A stretch of DNA of 47,230 bases from Halococcus agarilyticus (GTDB lineage Archaea; Halobacteriota; Halobacteria; Halobacteriales; Halococcaceae). The notes below the pieces were generated by a model. It was not told where the DNA came from and made no database searches. It was given only the letters and a program-made list of their open reading frames with translations. Shown here one piece after another: positions 1-9,564 of the stretch. The position numbers were made by a program, and so were the translations under genes. The stretch lies in assembly GCF_000334895.1 (NCBI RefSeq), contig NZ_BAFM01000021.1:1-47230 (forward strand). The letters run 5' to 3'. The first letter of the stretch is position 1; the number at the start of each line of letters is the position of its first letter.

Positions 1-588
1 CTAAATTCCTCTTGCATAGTGCGCTATGATGGCACAAAGAAGGTGTGCAAATCATTCTAAATCAGACCTGCTCGAAGCTCGGTTCGTTCAGTCCTGTAAC
101 AATCGTAGTGCTGTTCTAGAAACGCCGCCGCCGAGATCGAACGGTCCGAGTTATTCGGATAGGAGGTTCCACTGAGAACCCTCAAACAACTGGAGCACCG
201 ATCCGGCGTTCTCCTCCACGGCCGCACCGTGATCTCGGTTGGCCGAAACACCGGCACTCACGCCTCACTCTTCACCGAAACATCCCGTGGGTTGTTCGAA
301 AACATACACGACCCGAAGCGGGAGAGGAATCGAATACCTCTGATTTTAGCCGAAGTAACGGCCGAAAATCGAAATCGTTGCCGCAACACCGGCCGAAGTG
401 GCTGTCCGAGATGCTTGGACGTGCTGGGTGACTCATCGGTCGGAGGGGACTCTCGACACGGAGTGGCGTCGCTCGCAATACGATCGCCACTCGATCTCGC
501 CCCTTCTGATCGAACGACGTCCGAACCGGGCCGGTCGTCCGACGCTCTTCGCCTCGGATGGGGCGCTGTGGTGCTTCGCCGTGAACGT
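1..588. other. Intergenic, no supported gene
   Basis: No reading frame here has recognisable protein features. The first roughly 120 bases are less GC-rich than the flank. Several frames stay open on both strands, but their products are Arg/Ser/Pro-rich, as expected of antisense or out-of-frame reading in GC-rich haloarchaeal DNA. No tRNA-like fold or clear promoter was seen. Confidence 0.5.
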
Positions 589-825
589 TCACCAGGCAGC
601 CACGAACGAGTCGAGACAGGCTGCATCACACGCGGCGAACTCCTCGAAGGACGACGCTGTGTCGGTCCCCATCCGAAACAGCAGCCGCTTGTGACGGCTT
701 CCGGTTTCGATCTCGTCGCCGCAGTTCGCGCACGTGGCCGGGCTCCCCACCAAGACGACCCGCGTCGAGACCTGTTCGATGCGTGGATGGTCCGTGGGGA
801 GTCGGCGTTCCGACGCTACTGCCAT
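589..825 (-). CDS. Small putative zinc-binding protein, haloarchaeal type
   Basis: A 78-residue protein with a CANCG pair near residue 32 and a CDAAC pair near residue 66, followed by a short aromatic C-terminus. Four cysteines spaced this way are typical of the many small haloarchaeal zinc-finger proteins. The second pair is CxxxC rather than CxxC. It lies downstream of the E1-beta gene on the same strand, about 120 bases away, so it could be co-transcribed, but nothing in the sequence ties it to 2-oxoacid metabolism. The function is unknown. The start is the first ATG of the frame. The fold call is an inference from the cysteine pattern. Confidence 0.6.
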   Translation of the reverse strand: MAVASERRLPTDHPRIEQVSTRVVLVGSPATCANCGDEIETGSRHKRLLFRMGTDTASSFEEFAACDAACLDSFVAAW

Positions 826-945
826 CGATACGAACTCCGTTCCCTGGCCGCTTAAACCGTGCTGTTCGTCCCGTTCGCCATCGAACGGTGGAGAATTTCG
901 AAAACCGTCTTCGTCGTGTGTCCGGCACGCTGCACCGCGATCGTT

Positions 946-1962
946 TCAGAACTCGACCGTCTCGAGGATGCCGTCCTGGATGCGCACCGCCTGCGGCAGG
1001 TAGTAGTCTTCGAGCGCGTGCAGCGGCATCGGCGCGTCGAAGCCTGCGATCCGCTTGATGGGTGCCTCTTGGTAGCACAGCGCCTCCTCCTGGATCGTCG
1101 TGGCGATCTCCGCGCCGACGCCCGCGGTCTTCGGCGCTTCGTGAACCACGGCCGCACGGCCGGTCTTTTCGAACGACGCCACTACGGTCCCGGCGTCGAG
1201 CGGCGAGAGCGTCCGGAGGTCGACAACCTCGCAGTCGACGCCGTGTTCGTCAGCGAGGTTGTCGGCGGCGATCAGCGTCGGGCGGGTCATCGCACCCCAC
1301 GTGAACACCGAGATGTCCGATCCCTCGCGGCGGACGGCGGCCTCGCCGAGCGACACCTCGTAGGATTTCTGGGGAACCTCCTCGCGGAACGCGCGATAGA
1401 TGAGCTTTGGTTCGAGGAACACGACGGGATCGGGGTCCCGGATCGCCGCGGTCAGCAGTCCCTTGGCGTCTGCTGGCGTGCTCGGCACGACCACCTTGAG
1501 GCCTGGTTCGTGGACGAAGAACGCCTCCTTCGACTCGGAGTGGTGTTCTGGCGCGCGAATCCCGCCACCGTAGGGCGCGCGGACCACCATCGGGCAGGTG
1601 TACTGGCCGTGGCTCCGGCTCCGGAGCCGGGCGGCGTGACTCACGAGCTGGTCGAACGCGGGGTACATGAATCCCATGAACTGCATCTCCGCGACCGGCC
1701 GCAGCCCCGAGAGCGCGAGCCCGATCGCCGACCCCACGATCCCCGACTCCGCGAGCGGCGTGTCGACGACGCGCTCCTCGCCGAACTCCTCGATGAGCCC
1801 CTCGGTCGCGCGGAACACGCCGCCGTTTTTGCCGACGTCCTCGCCGAGCACCATCACCCGGTCGTCGCACTCCATCTCGGTGTGGAGTCCCTCTCGAACG
1901 CCCTCGACCAGCGTCAGGCGCTCGGTCGCCGATTCCGCCTCCATGGCTGCCGCCGAACTCAT
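946..1962 (-). CDS. 2-oxoacid dehydrogenase E1 component, beta subunit
   Basis: A 338-residue beta subunit of a thiamine-diphosphate E1 (pyruvate or branched-chain 2-oxoacid dehydrogenase family). Conserved pieces include VLGEDVGKNGG (residues 38-48), DTPLAESGIVG (67-77, holding the glutamate that activates thiamine), and the APEHHSES region (137-144). With the alpha subunit it decarboxylates a 2-oxoacid and passes the acyl group to the lipoyl E2. Its ATG overlaps the alpha stop codon in an ATGA arrangement, so the two are translationally coupled. Substrate cannot be assigned from sequence: pyruvate, branched-chain 2-oxoacids and acetoin are all possible. No E2 or E3 gene follows in the 900 bases downstream, unlike the usual four-gene operon. 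Confidence 0.92.
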   Translation of the reverse strand: MSSAAAMEAESATERLTLVEGVREGLHTEMECDDRVMVLGEDVGKNGGVFRATEGLIEEFGEERVVDTPLAESGIVGSAIGLALSGLRPVAEMQFMGFMYPAFDQLVSHAARLRSRSHGQYTCPMVVRAPYGGGIRAPEHHSESKEAFFVHEPGLKVVVPSTPADAKGLLTAAIRDPDPVVFLEPKLIYRAFREEVPQKSYEVSLGEAAVRREGSDISVFTWGAMTRPTLIAADNLADEHGVDCEVVDLRTLSPLDAGTVVASFEKTGRAAVVHEAPKTAGVGAEIATTIQEEALCYQEAPIKRIAGFDAPMPLHALEDYYLPQAVRIQDGILETVEF

Positions 1963-3107
1963 CCGAGGACCTCCGCGAACGCGTCGTCGCCGTACTTCTC
2001 ACGGAGCGCGTTCAGCTCGTCGAGCTGTTCTTGGAGTCGATCGGGGGTCTCCTCGTAGACGTGCTCGATCATCCGTTCGGGTGCGGTCTCGGCCGTCTCG
2101 GCAGTCTCGATCGCCGCGGCGACCTCTGCTTCGACCCGGGTCTCGATCTCCGCTTCGCGCTCCGCATCGAGGACGTCCGTCTGGTACAGGTAGGTTTCGA
2201 GGCGGTCGAGCGGGTCACGGTCGCGCCACGCCTCGCTCTCGGCTTCGTCGCGGTAGACCGACGGATCGTCGGAGGTCGTGTGGGCACCGTAGCGGTACTG
2301 GACCGACTCGATGAGCGTCGGTCGGCGCTCGTCGTCGGTCGGCGCTTTCGCCTTCTTGATCGCCGCACGGGTGACCGCATACACCGCGAGCGGGTCCATC
2401 CCGTCGACGCGGACGCCCTCGACACCGTATGCATGAGCCTTCTCCGCGATGGTCTCGCTCGCGGTCTGGCGCTCCCGGGGGACCGAGATCGCCCACTGGT
2501 TGTTGTTGCAGACGAACACCGCCGGGACGTCGAACACGCCGGCGAAGTTGAGTCCCTCGTGGAAGTCGCCCTCGCTGGTCGCACCGTCGCCGAGGTGACA
2601 CAACACGGCCGTATCGTCGTTGCCCTGCAACATCTGTCCCCACGCCATCCCCATCGCCTGGGGGACCTGGGTCGCGATCGGGATGTACTCCGGCATGAGG
2701 TTGACGTCCGCCGGGACGGAGTACCCCTCTCGATAGCCCCGGAGCGTCTTCAACAGCGCCGCGAGATCGGCCCCGTGGACGTACTTCGCGGCGTGGTCCC
2801 GGTAGGTCGGAAACAGCCAGTCCTCGTCGTCGAGCGCGTGGCTGGTGGCGACCTGCGAGCCCTCCTGGCCGGTCATCGGTGCGTAGGTCGCGATCCGGCC
2901 CTGGCGCTGGAGGCTGATCGTTCGCTGATCGAAGTGGCGCGCGAGCTTGATGTCGGCGTACATCCCGAGGAGTTCCGCCTCGGACAGCGCCGGCGGCTCG
3001 GCGCTCGACAGGAGGGTGCCGTCGTCGTCGAGGACACGGATGGGCTCGTCGCCGGACTGGGCGGCTCCGGTGCTGTGCTGGTAGTCGGCGTCGTCTTGGG
3101 CGCTCAT
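1959..3107 (-). CDS. 2-oxoacid dehydrogenase E1 component, alpha subunit
   Basis: A 382-residue alpha subunit. The thiamine-diphosphate motif starts with GDGATSEGD (residues 173-181) and ends at NNNQW (201-205), the usual GDG...NN spacing. The loop RYGAHTTSDDPSVYRD (272-287) matches the regulatory/phosphorylation loop of the family. An acidic 40-residue N-terminal extension is typical of haloarchaea. The C-terminus is rich in Glu and Ala and probably helical. It is the first gene of a two-gene operon with the beta subunit. Haloarchaeal homologues have been linked to oxidation of pyruvate or branched-chain 2-oxoacids, but the exact substrate is not readable here. Confidence 0.92.
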   Translation of the reverse strand: MSAQDDADYQHSTGAAQSGDEPIRVLDDDGTLLSSAEPPALSEAELLGMYADIKLARHFDQRTISLQRQGRIATYAPMTGQEGSQVATSHALDDEDWLFPTYRDHAAKYVHGADLAALLKTLRGYREGYSVPADVNLMPEYIPIATQVPQAMGMAWGQMLQGNDDTAVLCHLGDGATSEGDFHEGLNFAGVFDVPAVFVCNNNQWAISVPRERQTASETIAEKAHAYGVEGVRVDGMDPLAVYAVTRAAIKKAKAPTDDERRPTLIESVQYRYGAHTTSDDPSVYRDEAESEAWRDRDPLDRLETYLYQTDVLDAEREAEIETRVEAEVAAAIETAETAETAPERMIEHVYEETPDRLQEQLDELNALREKYGDDAFAEVLG

Positions 3108-3718
3108 GGGTGGTGTGGGTCGGTCGGCTGGCTGCTGGCTGGCCGGTCGGTGCGATACTGTCTGGAACGGTCGAGCGATCGTGGCATCGTCATCGATGCC
3201 CGTCGACGACCGTCACGGTGAGCCCGATCCGCCCGGCCGCGACCGGCGGACCGACGCCGTGTCGTGGCCACGATTGACGGGGATGGCTCGCGTTCGGCAG
3301 TCCGCCAGCATAAATGTAAATGTGCCAATCGCGCGAAGAGCGGCGCTGGAGCGCCAGGATGGCTGAACAGCCGCGCGAGTCGATGGTTCGCTGGCGGAAA
3401 CCATACACTCCAGTCAAAGGCGATAGAACATAATAGTTTCGTGACTCCGGTTCACACGCCGATACCACCGGCGAATCGCCGGTCGGGACACCTACGCCAC
3501 CGCATGCAGCGTTCGTGACCCTGTTCACCACACTGATCGTTCGTCGCCCGCGAGGTGTTCCGCGGTCGCTGGGGAGACGACTCTCGACGCGACCTCCGTT
3601 CGAGAGTACCACGAGAACGGTTCTCCCCGCCTGCCGTGTCGGCCAAAGCACGCGCCGACGACCGCGGATCGACGGGTTCGCCGGAACGGTTTTGTGTGAT
3701 TGCCGGAACAGTATCGAC
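3108..3718. other. Divergent intergenic region, promoters only
   Basis: About 610 bases between the E1 operon (leftward) and the metallo-beta-lactamase gene (rightward). No frame looks coding. There are AT-rich patches near 3307-3325 and 3421-3440. A TTTTGTG patch about 25-30 bases before the ATG at 3719 would suit a short-leader or leaderless archaeal promoter. Confidence 0.4.
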
Positions 3719-4560
3719 ATGGAGATCACGGTTCTCGGCACCGGCAGCCCGGTCCCGACCCTCGAACGCGCGGGCACGAGCATCGCGCTCGCGGTCGGCG
3801 ACGAGACGCTGTTGATCGACTGTGGGCCAGGCACCACCCACCGCTGTATCGAGTACGGCGTCCATCCAGGCGAGATCGAGACGCTGTTTTTCACCCACCA
3901 GCACATGGACCACAACGCCGATTTCTTCCACTTCGTCATCGCGAGCTGGTCGCTCGGCCGAGAATCGCTCACGGTGTACGGCCCACCGGGAACCGACCGG
4001 CTGCTCGCGGCGCTCACCGACGTCTATCGGGAGGACATCGCCTACCGAGAACGGTTCTACGACGGCGCGGGTATCGAGGACATCGAGTGGGTCGAGACCC
4101 ACGGCGATCTCGCCGTCGAAGGCGAGGCCTGGCGCGCAAGCGCGCTCCGGGTCGACCATTCGATCGAGACCTACGCGTATCGGTTCGACACCGACGCGGG
4201 CTCGTTCGTGTTCTCCGCCGACACGACGCCGATCGAATCGCTCCCGGAGTTCGCGGCCGGTGCGGATGTCCTCTTGCAGGATGCCTGCGTCGCCCGCGAG
4301 ACCACGCCGCCGGGGGATCGGTGTGGCCTGGTCTGGGATCGCCTGACCGAGCCAATGTCGGATACACAGGCCGACCGACTCTCGCGGACCCATTGCAGTC
4401 CCGCCGAGGCCGGCGAGATCGCGGCCGAAGCCGGCGTCGAAACGCTCGTCCTGACCCATCTGCTCCCCTATCGGAATACGGAGGCGATGGTCGAGGAAGC
4501 GAAATCGACGTTCGGGGCGAGGTCGTCGTCGCCGAGGACGGAACGACGTTTTCGATATGA
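3719..4560 (+). CDS. MBL-fold (RNase Z-like) metal hydrolase, C-terminal frameshift
   Basis: Metallo-beta-lactamase fold hydrolase of the RNase Z/ElaC-like group. It shows an N-terminal VLGTGSP strand-loop, the zinc motif HQHMDH (residues 60-65), SADT (167-170) and LTHLLP (245-250). As written, the frame runs past residue 265 far into the antisense of the next gene. Adding one G to the GGGG run at 4514-4517 moves it to a frame that ends at 4560 with a natural EVVVAEDGTTFSI tail, for 280 residues in all. This is either a one-base sequencing error or a recent mutation affecting only the last 15 residues. The start is the ATG at 3719, which gives the typical family N-terminus. Substrate (tRNA 3' end, cyclic phosphodiester or other) is not determined. 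Confidence 0.85.
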
Positions 4561-4570
4561 TCCGAGTTCC

Positions 4571-5932
4571 TCAGCCCACGAGCCCGAGCTGGGCACCCGC
4601 GCCGAGCAGCCCGAAGACGATCACGAGCAGCGTGGCGACGGCGTAGTACGCCTTCGCGCCCGTCCCGGGCTGGAACCGGGCGGGGAGATGCTCGCGAACG
4701 ATGTAGTAGTTGGCGACGTAGTAGAAAAACTGAAAGACCGAGACCATGATCGCCGCCCCCACGACGAGCGTGACCGGCAGCGAGCCGATGACGAGCAGCG
4801 GAACGAAGCTGATCGCGGCCATCAGCACGACGAGTGTCTTGCGGACCCGCTCGGTGTCCATCTCGCGTTCGAGTACCAACGGAAGGATGTCGCTCGCAAC
4901 CCGGGGTGCACCGTCGAGGAGGGTGATGACCGTCGAGTAGAGCGCGGCGAACGCGCCGACGATCATCGCCCAGTACGCCCACGGCCCGAACGACGCCTCC
5001 AGAATGGAGCCGAGCGCGATGGCGAGGTTCTGGTCGGTCGGCGGGTTGGGGTAGAGCACGTTCGCTCCGAGCAGGATCATCGCGACGATGAGGACGAACG
5101 TGAACGCGTACGCGAGGTTGAAGTCGCGCCGACCGGTCTTGATCCACGCCGCGATGTAGTCGTGAAACTGCTCGTCGTGGGGATCAAGCTCCCGCTCGCG
5201 GAGTGCGCGTGCGCCCTGCTCTTTCGCCATCGACCAGCTCGCGAGGTTGATCGTCGTGCCGAGGCCGGTCGGGGCGAACCCCGCCATCGAGGCGAACAGC
5301 CCGAGGAACACCGCCGACCGGAGCTCGGGCACGGCGAACGCGGTCTCGGCGATCACCTCGGCCGAGGGCGGCGCGACGAAGATGCCGAGCACCAATAGGA
5401 CGCCGAGCGCGACGACGAACAGTTTGAGAACGGTTTCGAGCAGGCTGTACCGCGAGGCGATCACGAGAGCGGTCGCGACCACGATGAGGATGGCGTACGC
5501 GAGAAGCCGCCCGAGACCGGGGACGACCGCCGACAGGAAGCTGGCCGCCGCGACCCCGACCGAGCCGGCGATGATCGTCTGCGGAACGACGACGATGAGC
5601 AGCGTCACCCACTGCGCCCAGTGGTTCGGGCCTGGCAAGTCGCCGTACCCCTCGACGGGGTTGCGACCGACGCCGTAGTTGTACCTGACCCCCAGCTCCC
5701 AGCCGCCGTACTTCACGAGGAACACCGCGACCGCGATCCAGACAGCAAAAACGCCGTAGAGGCCGCTGAGCGTCGGCGCGAGCACGATGTGGCTCGACCC
5801 GATCGCGGTCAGCGCCCACAGCAACGAGGGCCCGAAATGGTTCCGGAGGAACCCGCCCCAGCTCTCGGCGGGGTAGTTCAGCTCCTCGCCGACCCGTTCT
5901 CCGTCCGTCGTGGTATCGGTGCTTGTTGCCAT
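4571..5932 (-). CDS. NRAMP-superfamily (SLC11-like) membrane transporter, non-canonical
   Basis: A 453-residue protein with about 11-12 hydrophobic segments and the general order of NRAMP-type transporters. The first membrane segment carries GPSLLWALTAIGSSH (residues 34-48), where classical Mn/Fe NRAMPs have the DPGN metal motif. The sixth segment reads MAGFAPTG, where MPH is expected. Both signature metal-binding motifs are therefore absent, which argues against ordinary Mn/Fe transport. The ATG at 5932 was chosen because the longer upstream frame is Arg-rich and unlike the family. It converges with the MBL gene (10-base gap) and diverges from the thiamine-diphosphate enzyme. The substrate is unknown. 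Confidence 0.8.
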   Translation of the reverse strand: MATSTDTTTDGERVGEELNYPAESWGGFLRNHFGPSLLWALTAIGSSHIVLAPTLSGLYGVFAVWIAVAVFLVKYGGWELGVRYNYGVGRNPVEGYGDLPGPNHWAQWVTLLIVVVPQTIIAGSVGVAAASFLSAVVPGLGRLLAYAILIVVATALVIASRYSLLETVLKLFVVALGVLLVLGIFVAPPSAEVIAETAFAVPELRSAVFLGLFASMAGFAPTGLGTTINLASWSMAKEQGARALRERELDPHDEQFHDYIAAWIKTGRRDFNLAYAFTFVLIVAMILLGANVLYPNPPTDQNLAIALGSILEASFGPWAYWAMIVGAFAALYSTVITLLDGAPRVASDILPLVLEREMDTERVRKTLVVLMAAISFVPLLVIGSLPVTLVVGAAIMVSVFQFFYYVANYYIVREHLPARFQPGTGAKAYYAVATLLVIVFGLLGAGAQLGLVG

Positions 5933-6192
5933 ACGCCAGCCGAACGAGCGCCGCCACAAGTATCTACTGGTCACGACGGCGAACCCACGCCGCGAGGACC
6001 GTCCATCCCGCGAGAACGTCCGGTTTGTCGCCGTGTTCCCGAACCGACCGACAGAACGAAGTTCTCCGGATCGAAACGCAGGTGTATTGCCACACACGAA
6101 TCCGATCTCGATCCCGATGCTGAGAACGCGATCCGCCACAGTCGGCCCTGTCTCCGCCCGTCGTGTGCGGCCAACCGGTTCACCACACAACC

Positions 6193-7893
6193 ATGACGAA
6201 AGTTAGCACGGAAATCGTTCGGACCCTAGAGTGCCTCGACGTCGAGTACCTGTTCGGCTACCCCGGCGGGCGAGCCATCGAACTCCTCGAAGCACTCGCC
6301 GGATCGGACATCGAGGTCGTCAGGCCGCGCGACGAGCGCGAGGCGAGCGTGATGGCCGAGATGTACGGTCGCCTCCACCGGAAGCCTGGCGTACTCACCG
6401 GCCAAGGACCGTGGATCGGCTCCATCGGCGCGATCGGTCAGATGGAGGCGCGGCTCGGCTCGTCGCCGATGGTGGCCATCACCGAAGCCTCCGAACGCGG
6501 CGATTACTCGACGCTCGCGCCCTACCAGCAGGCCCGGGGCGACTATGGAGGGTTCGCGCTCCCGAAGATCCTCGACGGGATCACCAAGGAGTGGTGGTTC
6601 CCACGGACACCGAACGAGACTCTTCGTTCCACGCAGCTCGCGTTCAAACACGCCACCGCCGGCCGTCCCGGCCCGACGGCAGTCGTTCTCGACGGCGACG
6701 CCGTCACCGCCGAGATCCCCGAGACCGACGAGCCGCCCACACTCTGGTCGCCCGAGGAGCAGACGCAAAACTGGGAATCGAGCCCCACGGCGACCGACGT
6801 CGAGCGAGCAGCCGACCACCTCGCAAACGCGGAGCGCCCGGTGATCGTGGCGGGCAACGGTGTCCACGCTGCGGGGGCCTACGACGAACTCGAAGCGGTC
6901 GCCGAGACCTACGACGCCGTGGTGACGACCTCCTACCTCGGGAAGTCGACCATCGCCGAGACCCACGACCTCGCGGCGGGCGTCATCGGCTCTTTCGGTC
7001 ACGAGGGCGCGAATCAGGCGGTGAGCGAGGCCGACGTCCTGTTGGTCGTGGGCTGCCGGCTGAACCCGATGGACACCAACTGGGGGGCCACGTCGTTCAT
7101 CCGCCCCGACGAGCAGACCATCCTCCACGCCGACGTCGACACCCGGAACGCGGGCTGGGTCTACCCTGCCGATGTCGGGCTGATCGGCGACGCGAAACAG
7201 AGCCTCGCTTTGCTCGGGCAGGCTGCCGAGGCGTTCGCACCGGGCAACGATTGGGCGCGCGAGCGAGCCAGCGACGCGCGCGAGTCGTTCCGCGCTCCCG
7301 AATGTGACGCCGACGACGAGCCCATCCTCCCCCAGCGCGCGGTCGCAGCGATCGACGAGATCGTGGACGAGAACACCCTCGTCACCGCGGACTCCGGCAA
7401 CAATCGGTTTTGGTTGCTGAACTACCTTCAGACGCCCGCTCGGCGCACCTACTTCGGCAGCGGCGGCGTCGGCGGGATGGGGTGGGCCGGCCCCGCGGCG
7501 GTCTCGGCGGCGATCACCACCGACAGGGACGTGGTCGCGGTCGCGGGCGACGGCGGGTTCACGATGACGATGACCTGCATCGAGACCGCGGTCGAGTACG
7601 GCGTCGCGCCGACGTTCGTGGTGCTCAACGACACCAGTCTCGGGATGGTGCGCCAGATGGACGACGAGATTCCGGGGGTGGATTTCCACGACACGGACTT
7701 CGTGCAGGTGGCCGAGGGGTTCGGGGCCGAGGGGATGCGGGTCCGCTCGCCCGAGAACCTCGCCGAGCGGCTCGAAAGCGCGAAAGCGGCCGACGTCCCC
7801 ACCGTGGTCGACGTCCGGATCGACCGCGACGAGGAGATGGTCGACACGCTCCAGTCGTCCTTCTACGAAGAGGTCGGCGGGCTCCACGAATAG
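6193..7893 (+). CDS. Thiamine-diphosphate enzyme, acetolactate synthase-like
   Basis: A 566-residue protein with the three-domain layout of acetolactate synthase and benzoylformate decarboxylase. The N-terminal pyrimidine domain has YLFGYPGG and RDEREASVMAEMYGR, which contains the catalytic glutamate position. The middle domain covers roughly residues 190-330, and the C-terminal domain has AGDGGF near residue 451 and VVLNDTSLG about 28 residues later. It is probably not the biosynthetic IlvB, since no regulatory IlvN subunit is adjacent. A decarboxylase or carboligase role is an inference. An NAD-dependent epimerase gene follows 71 bases later in the same direction. The ATG at 6193 suits the family start; the frame is open somewhat further upstream. 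Confidence 0.85.
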   Translation: MTKVSTEIVRTLECLDVEYLFGYPGGRAIELLEALAGSDIEVVRPRDEREASVMAEMYGRLHRKPGVLTGQGPWIGSIGAIGQMEARLGSSPMVAITEASERGDYSTLAPYQQARGDYGGFALPKILDGITKEWWFPRTPNETLRSTQLAFKHATAGRPGPTAVVLDGDAVTAEIPETDEPPTLWSPEEQTQNWESSPTATDVERAADHLANAERPVIVAGNGVHAAGAYDELEAVAETYDAVVTTSYLGKSTIAETHDLAAGVIGSFGHEGANQAVSEADVLLVVGCRLNPMDTNWGATSFIRPDEQTILHADVDTRNAGWVYPADVGLIGDAKQSLALLGQAAEAFAPGNDWARERASDARESFRAPECDADDEPILPQRAVAAIDEIVDENTLVTADSGNNRFWLLNYLQTPARRTYFGSGGVGGMGWAGPAAVSAAITTDRDVVAVAGDGGFTMTMTCIETAVEYGVAPTFVVLNDTSLGMVRQMDDEIPGVDFHDTDFVQVAEGFGAEGMRVRSPENLAERLESAKAADVPTVVDVRIDRDEEMVDTLQSSFYEEVGGLHE

Positions 7894-7964
7894 CAGTAGA
7901 ACGCTTTGCCGGCTTCGACGGGACAGCACAACCTTTTTGCCGATTTCCGCCGATCCACGAACCG

Positions 7965-8939
7965 ATGGCAACCAACGACACCGTGCTCGTGACGGGCGGC
8001 ACCGGGTTCATCGGCTCCTACGTCGCGAAGGATCTCGTCGACGCCGGCCACGATGTGGTCGCGTACGACCTCTCGACCGACGACCGCATCCTCTCGAAGC
8101 TCGGCGTTGCAGAGGAGGTCGCGATCCGGCGCGGCGACGTGAGCGAGGCGACCGACGTCGTGAACGCGGTCGCCGAGACCGGGGCGACGCACATCGTCCA
8201 CCTCGCCGCGCTGTTGACGAACTCGGCCGAGTCGAACCCCCGCGCTGCCCTCGACGTCAACGTTCAGGGGACGAGCAACGTCTTCGAGGCGGCGCGCACC
8301 CTCGACGATCAGGTCGAGCGGGTCGCGTGGGCGTCCTCGGCGGCGATCTACGCCCCGCCGCACAACTACGACGACGGCGGCGACTGGTGGGTCACCGAGG
8401 ACGATCTCGTCTATCCCGATACGCTCTACGGCGCGACGAAGGGGTACAACGAGCACCAGGCGCGCGTCTACAACGAGGAGTACGGCGTCGACCACGTCGC
8501 CATTCGGCCGACCGTCGCGTACGGCCCCTACCGCGAGACCGGCGGGAGCGCGTTTCTCGCCAATATCATCGAGAAACCCGCACTCGGCGAGTCGTTCGCC
8601 GTGGAGTACGGCGACCAGGAGATCGACTGGCAGCACGTCGAGGACATCGCCCAGGCGTTCCGCCTCGTGGCGTTCACCCCCGAAGAGGACCTCTCCCAGC
8701 GGATCTACAACGTCCGGGGCGAACTCGCAACCATCCAGGAGGCCGCCGAAACAGTCCGCGGAATCGTGCCCGACGCCGACCTCGAAGTGAGCGACGAGGG
8801 CGAACTGCCGTGGACCCAGCGCCTCGACATGACCGCGTTTCAGGAGGACACGGGCTACGAAATCGAATACGACCTCGAAACCGGCTTCCGGAAGTACATC
8901 GACGTGCTCCGCGAGGAAGAAGGGCTCGACCCGCTCTGA
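7965..8939 (+). CDS. NAD-dependent epimerase/dehydratase (extended SDR)
   Basis: A 324-residue extended short-chain dehydrogenase. The NAD-binding TGGTGFIGSYV glycine motif lies at residues 9-19 and the catalytic YGATK (YxxxK) lies in the middle, with the conserved AIRPTVAYGPYR after it. The family acts on nucleotide sugars, aldonates or amino-acid-derived substrates, and the substrate cannot be told here. Its ATG at 7965 is preceded by CAACCTTTTTGCC about 30 bases upstream, a possible TATA-like element, so it may have its own promoter in addition to read-through from the thiamine-diphosphate enzyme. Pairing with that enzyme hints at a common small-molecule pathway (inference). Confidence 0.87.
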   Translation: MATNDTVLVTGGTGFIGSYVAKDLVDAGHDVVAYDLSTDDRILSKLGVAEEVAIRRGDVSEATDVVNAVAETGATHIVHLAALLTNSAESNPRAALDVNVQGTSNVFEAARTLDDQVERVAWASSAAIYAPPHNYDDGGDWWVTEDDLVYPDTLYGATKGYNEHQARVYNEEYGVDHVAIRPTVAYGPYRETGGSAFLANIIEKPALGESFAVEYGDQEIDWQHVEDIAQAFRLVAFTPEEDLSQRIYNVRGELATIQEAAETVRGIVPDADLEVSDEGELPWTQRLDMTAFQEDTGYEIEYDLETGFRKYIDVLREEEGLDPL

Positions 8940-8963
8940 GACGGTTTCATTGCGACGGTCCGG

Positions 8964-9563
8964 CTATCCGGTCGTCTGGCTGTACTCGTCGACCCACTCG
9001 TTCAGGGTGATCCCCATCGCGGACTGGGTGATGGCGTTCGACGACGCCGAGTTGGCGCTCTTGACGAGTTCCGCCTCCAGCGTGCGCTTCGGTACCTCGC
9101 CGAGGAAGTGGGGGATCGCACGCTGCACAGTAAGGGGAACGCCGACCTCGTGGGCGAGCGCGTAGCCCGAGAGCGAGTGGGGGATCTCCTCGGAAGCGTA
9201 GCGTTCGCGGTCGGTTCCCGCAAGCCGTTCGGCGTCGACGTGATCGACGTACTCGTAGCATTTCCCGACGTCGTGGAGCAGACAGGCCGCGACGAGAACG
9301 TCGATATCGGGGTCGGCGTCGTGGAACTCGCGCTGCACGCGGGCGGATTCGAGCGCGATCTTCGTCACGCCGCGGACGTGCTCGACGTTCGTGATCTCGT
9401 GGATGTTCCACGCGTACGGAATGTCCTCGATGTCCTGCCAGCCACCACGTTCGAGTCCTAGCACCCACGCCTCGACGACCGCCTCCCTCAGTGCGTCGCT
9501 CTCGATACGATCGAGTTCGGAGTAGACCTCCCGGACCTGACTCTCGTAGTCCGGTGTGCCCAT
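8964..9563 (-). CDS. HD-domain metal-dependent phosphohydrolase
   Basis: A 199-residue HD-superfamily protein. The H..HD signature is visible as EHVRGVTKIA (H62) and CLLHDVGKCYEY (H97-D98), with a likely later metal ligand in the C-terminal helices. Such proteins hydrolyse phosphate esters or nucleotides. The gene starts one base after the stop of the EthD gene on the same strand, so the two form a tight operon with EthD first. The link between an HD hydrolase and EthD-type proteins has no obvious textbook explanation. It converges with the epimerase gene. Confidence 0.82.
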   Translation of the reverse strand: MGTPDYESQVREVYSELDRIESDALREAVVEAWVLGLERGGWQDIEDIPYAWNIHEITNVEHVRGVTKIALESARVQREFHDADPDIDVLVAACLLHDVGKCYEYVDHVDAERLAGTDRERYASEEIPHSLSGYALAHEVGVPLTVQRAIPHFLGEVPKRTLEAELVKSANSASSNAITQSAMGITLNEWVDEYSQTTG

Positions 9564-9564
9564 C

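Noticed and set aside
859-2058. Long plus-strand frame opposite the E1-beta gene
   Set aside because: Arg/Glu/His-rich product without motifs, fully antisense to a clear E1-beta gene.
3515-5398. A 627-codon open frame on the plus strand
   Set aside because: Only its part from 3719 to about 4513 is a real protein. The rest is antisense of the NRAMP-like gene and stays open because of GC-rich codon bias after the one-base shift.
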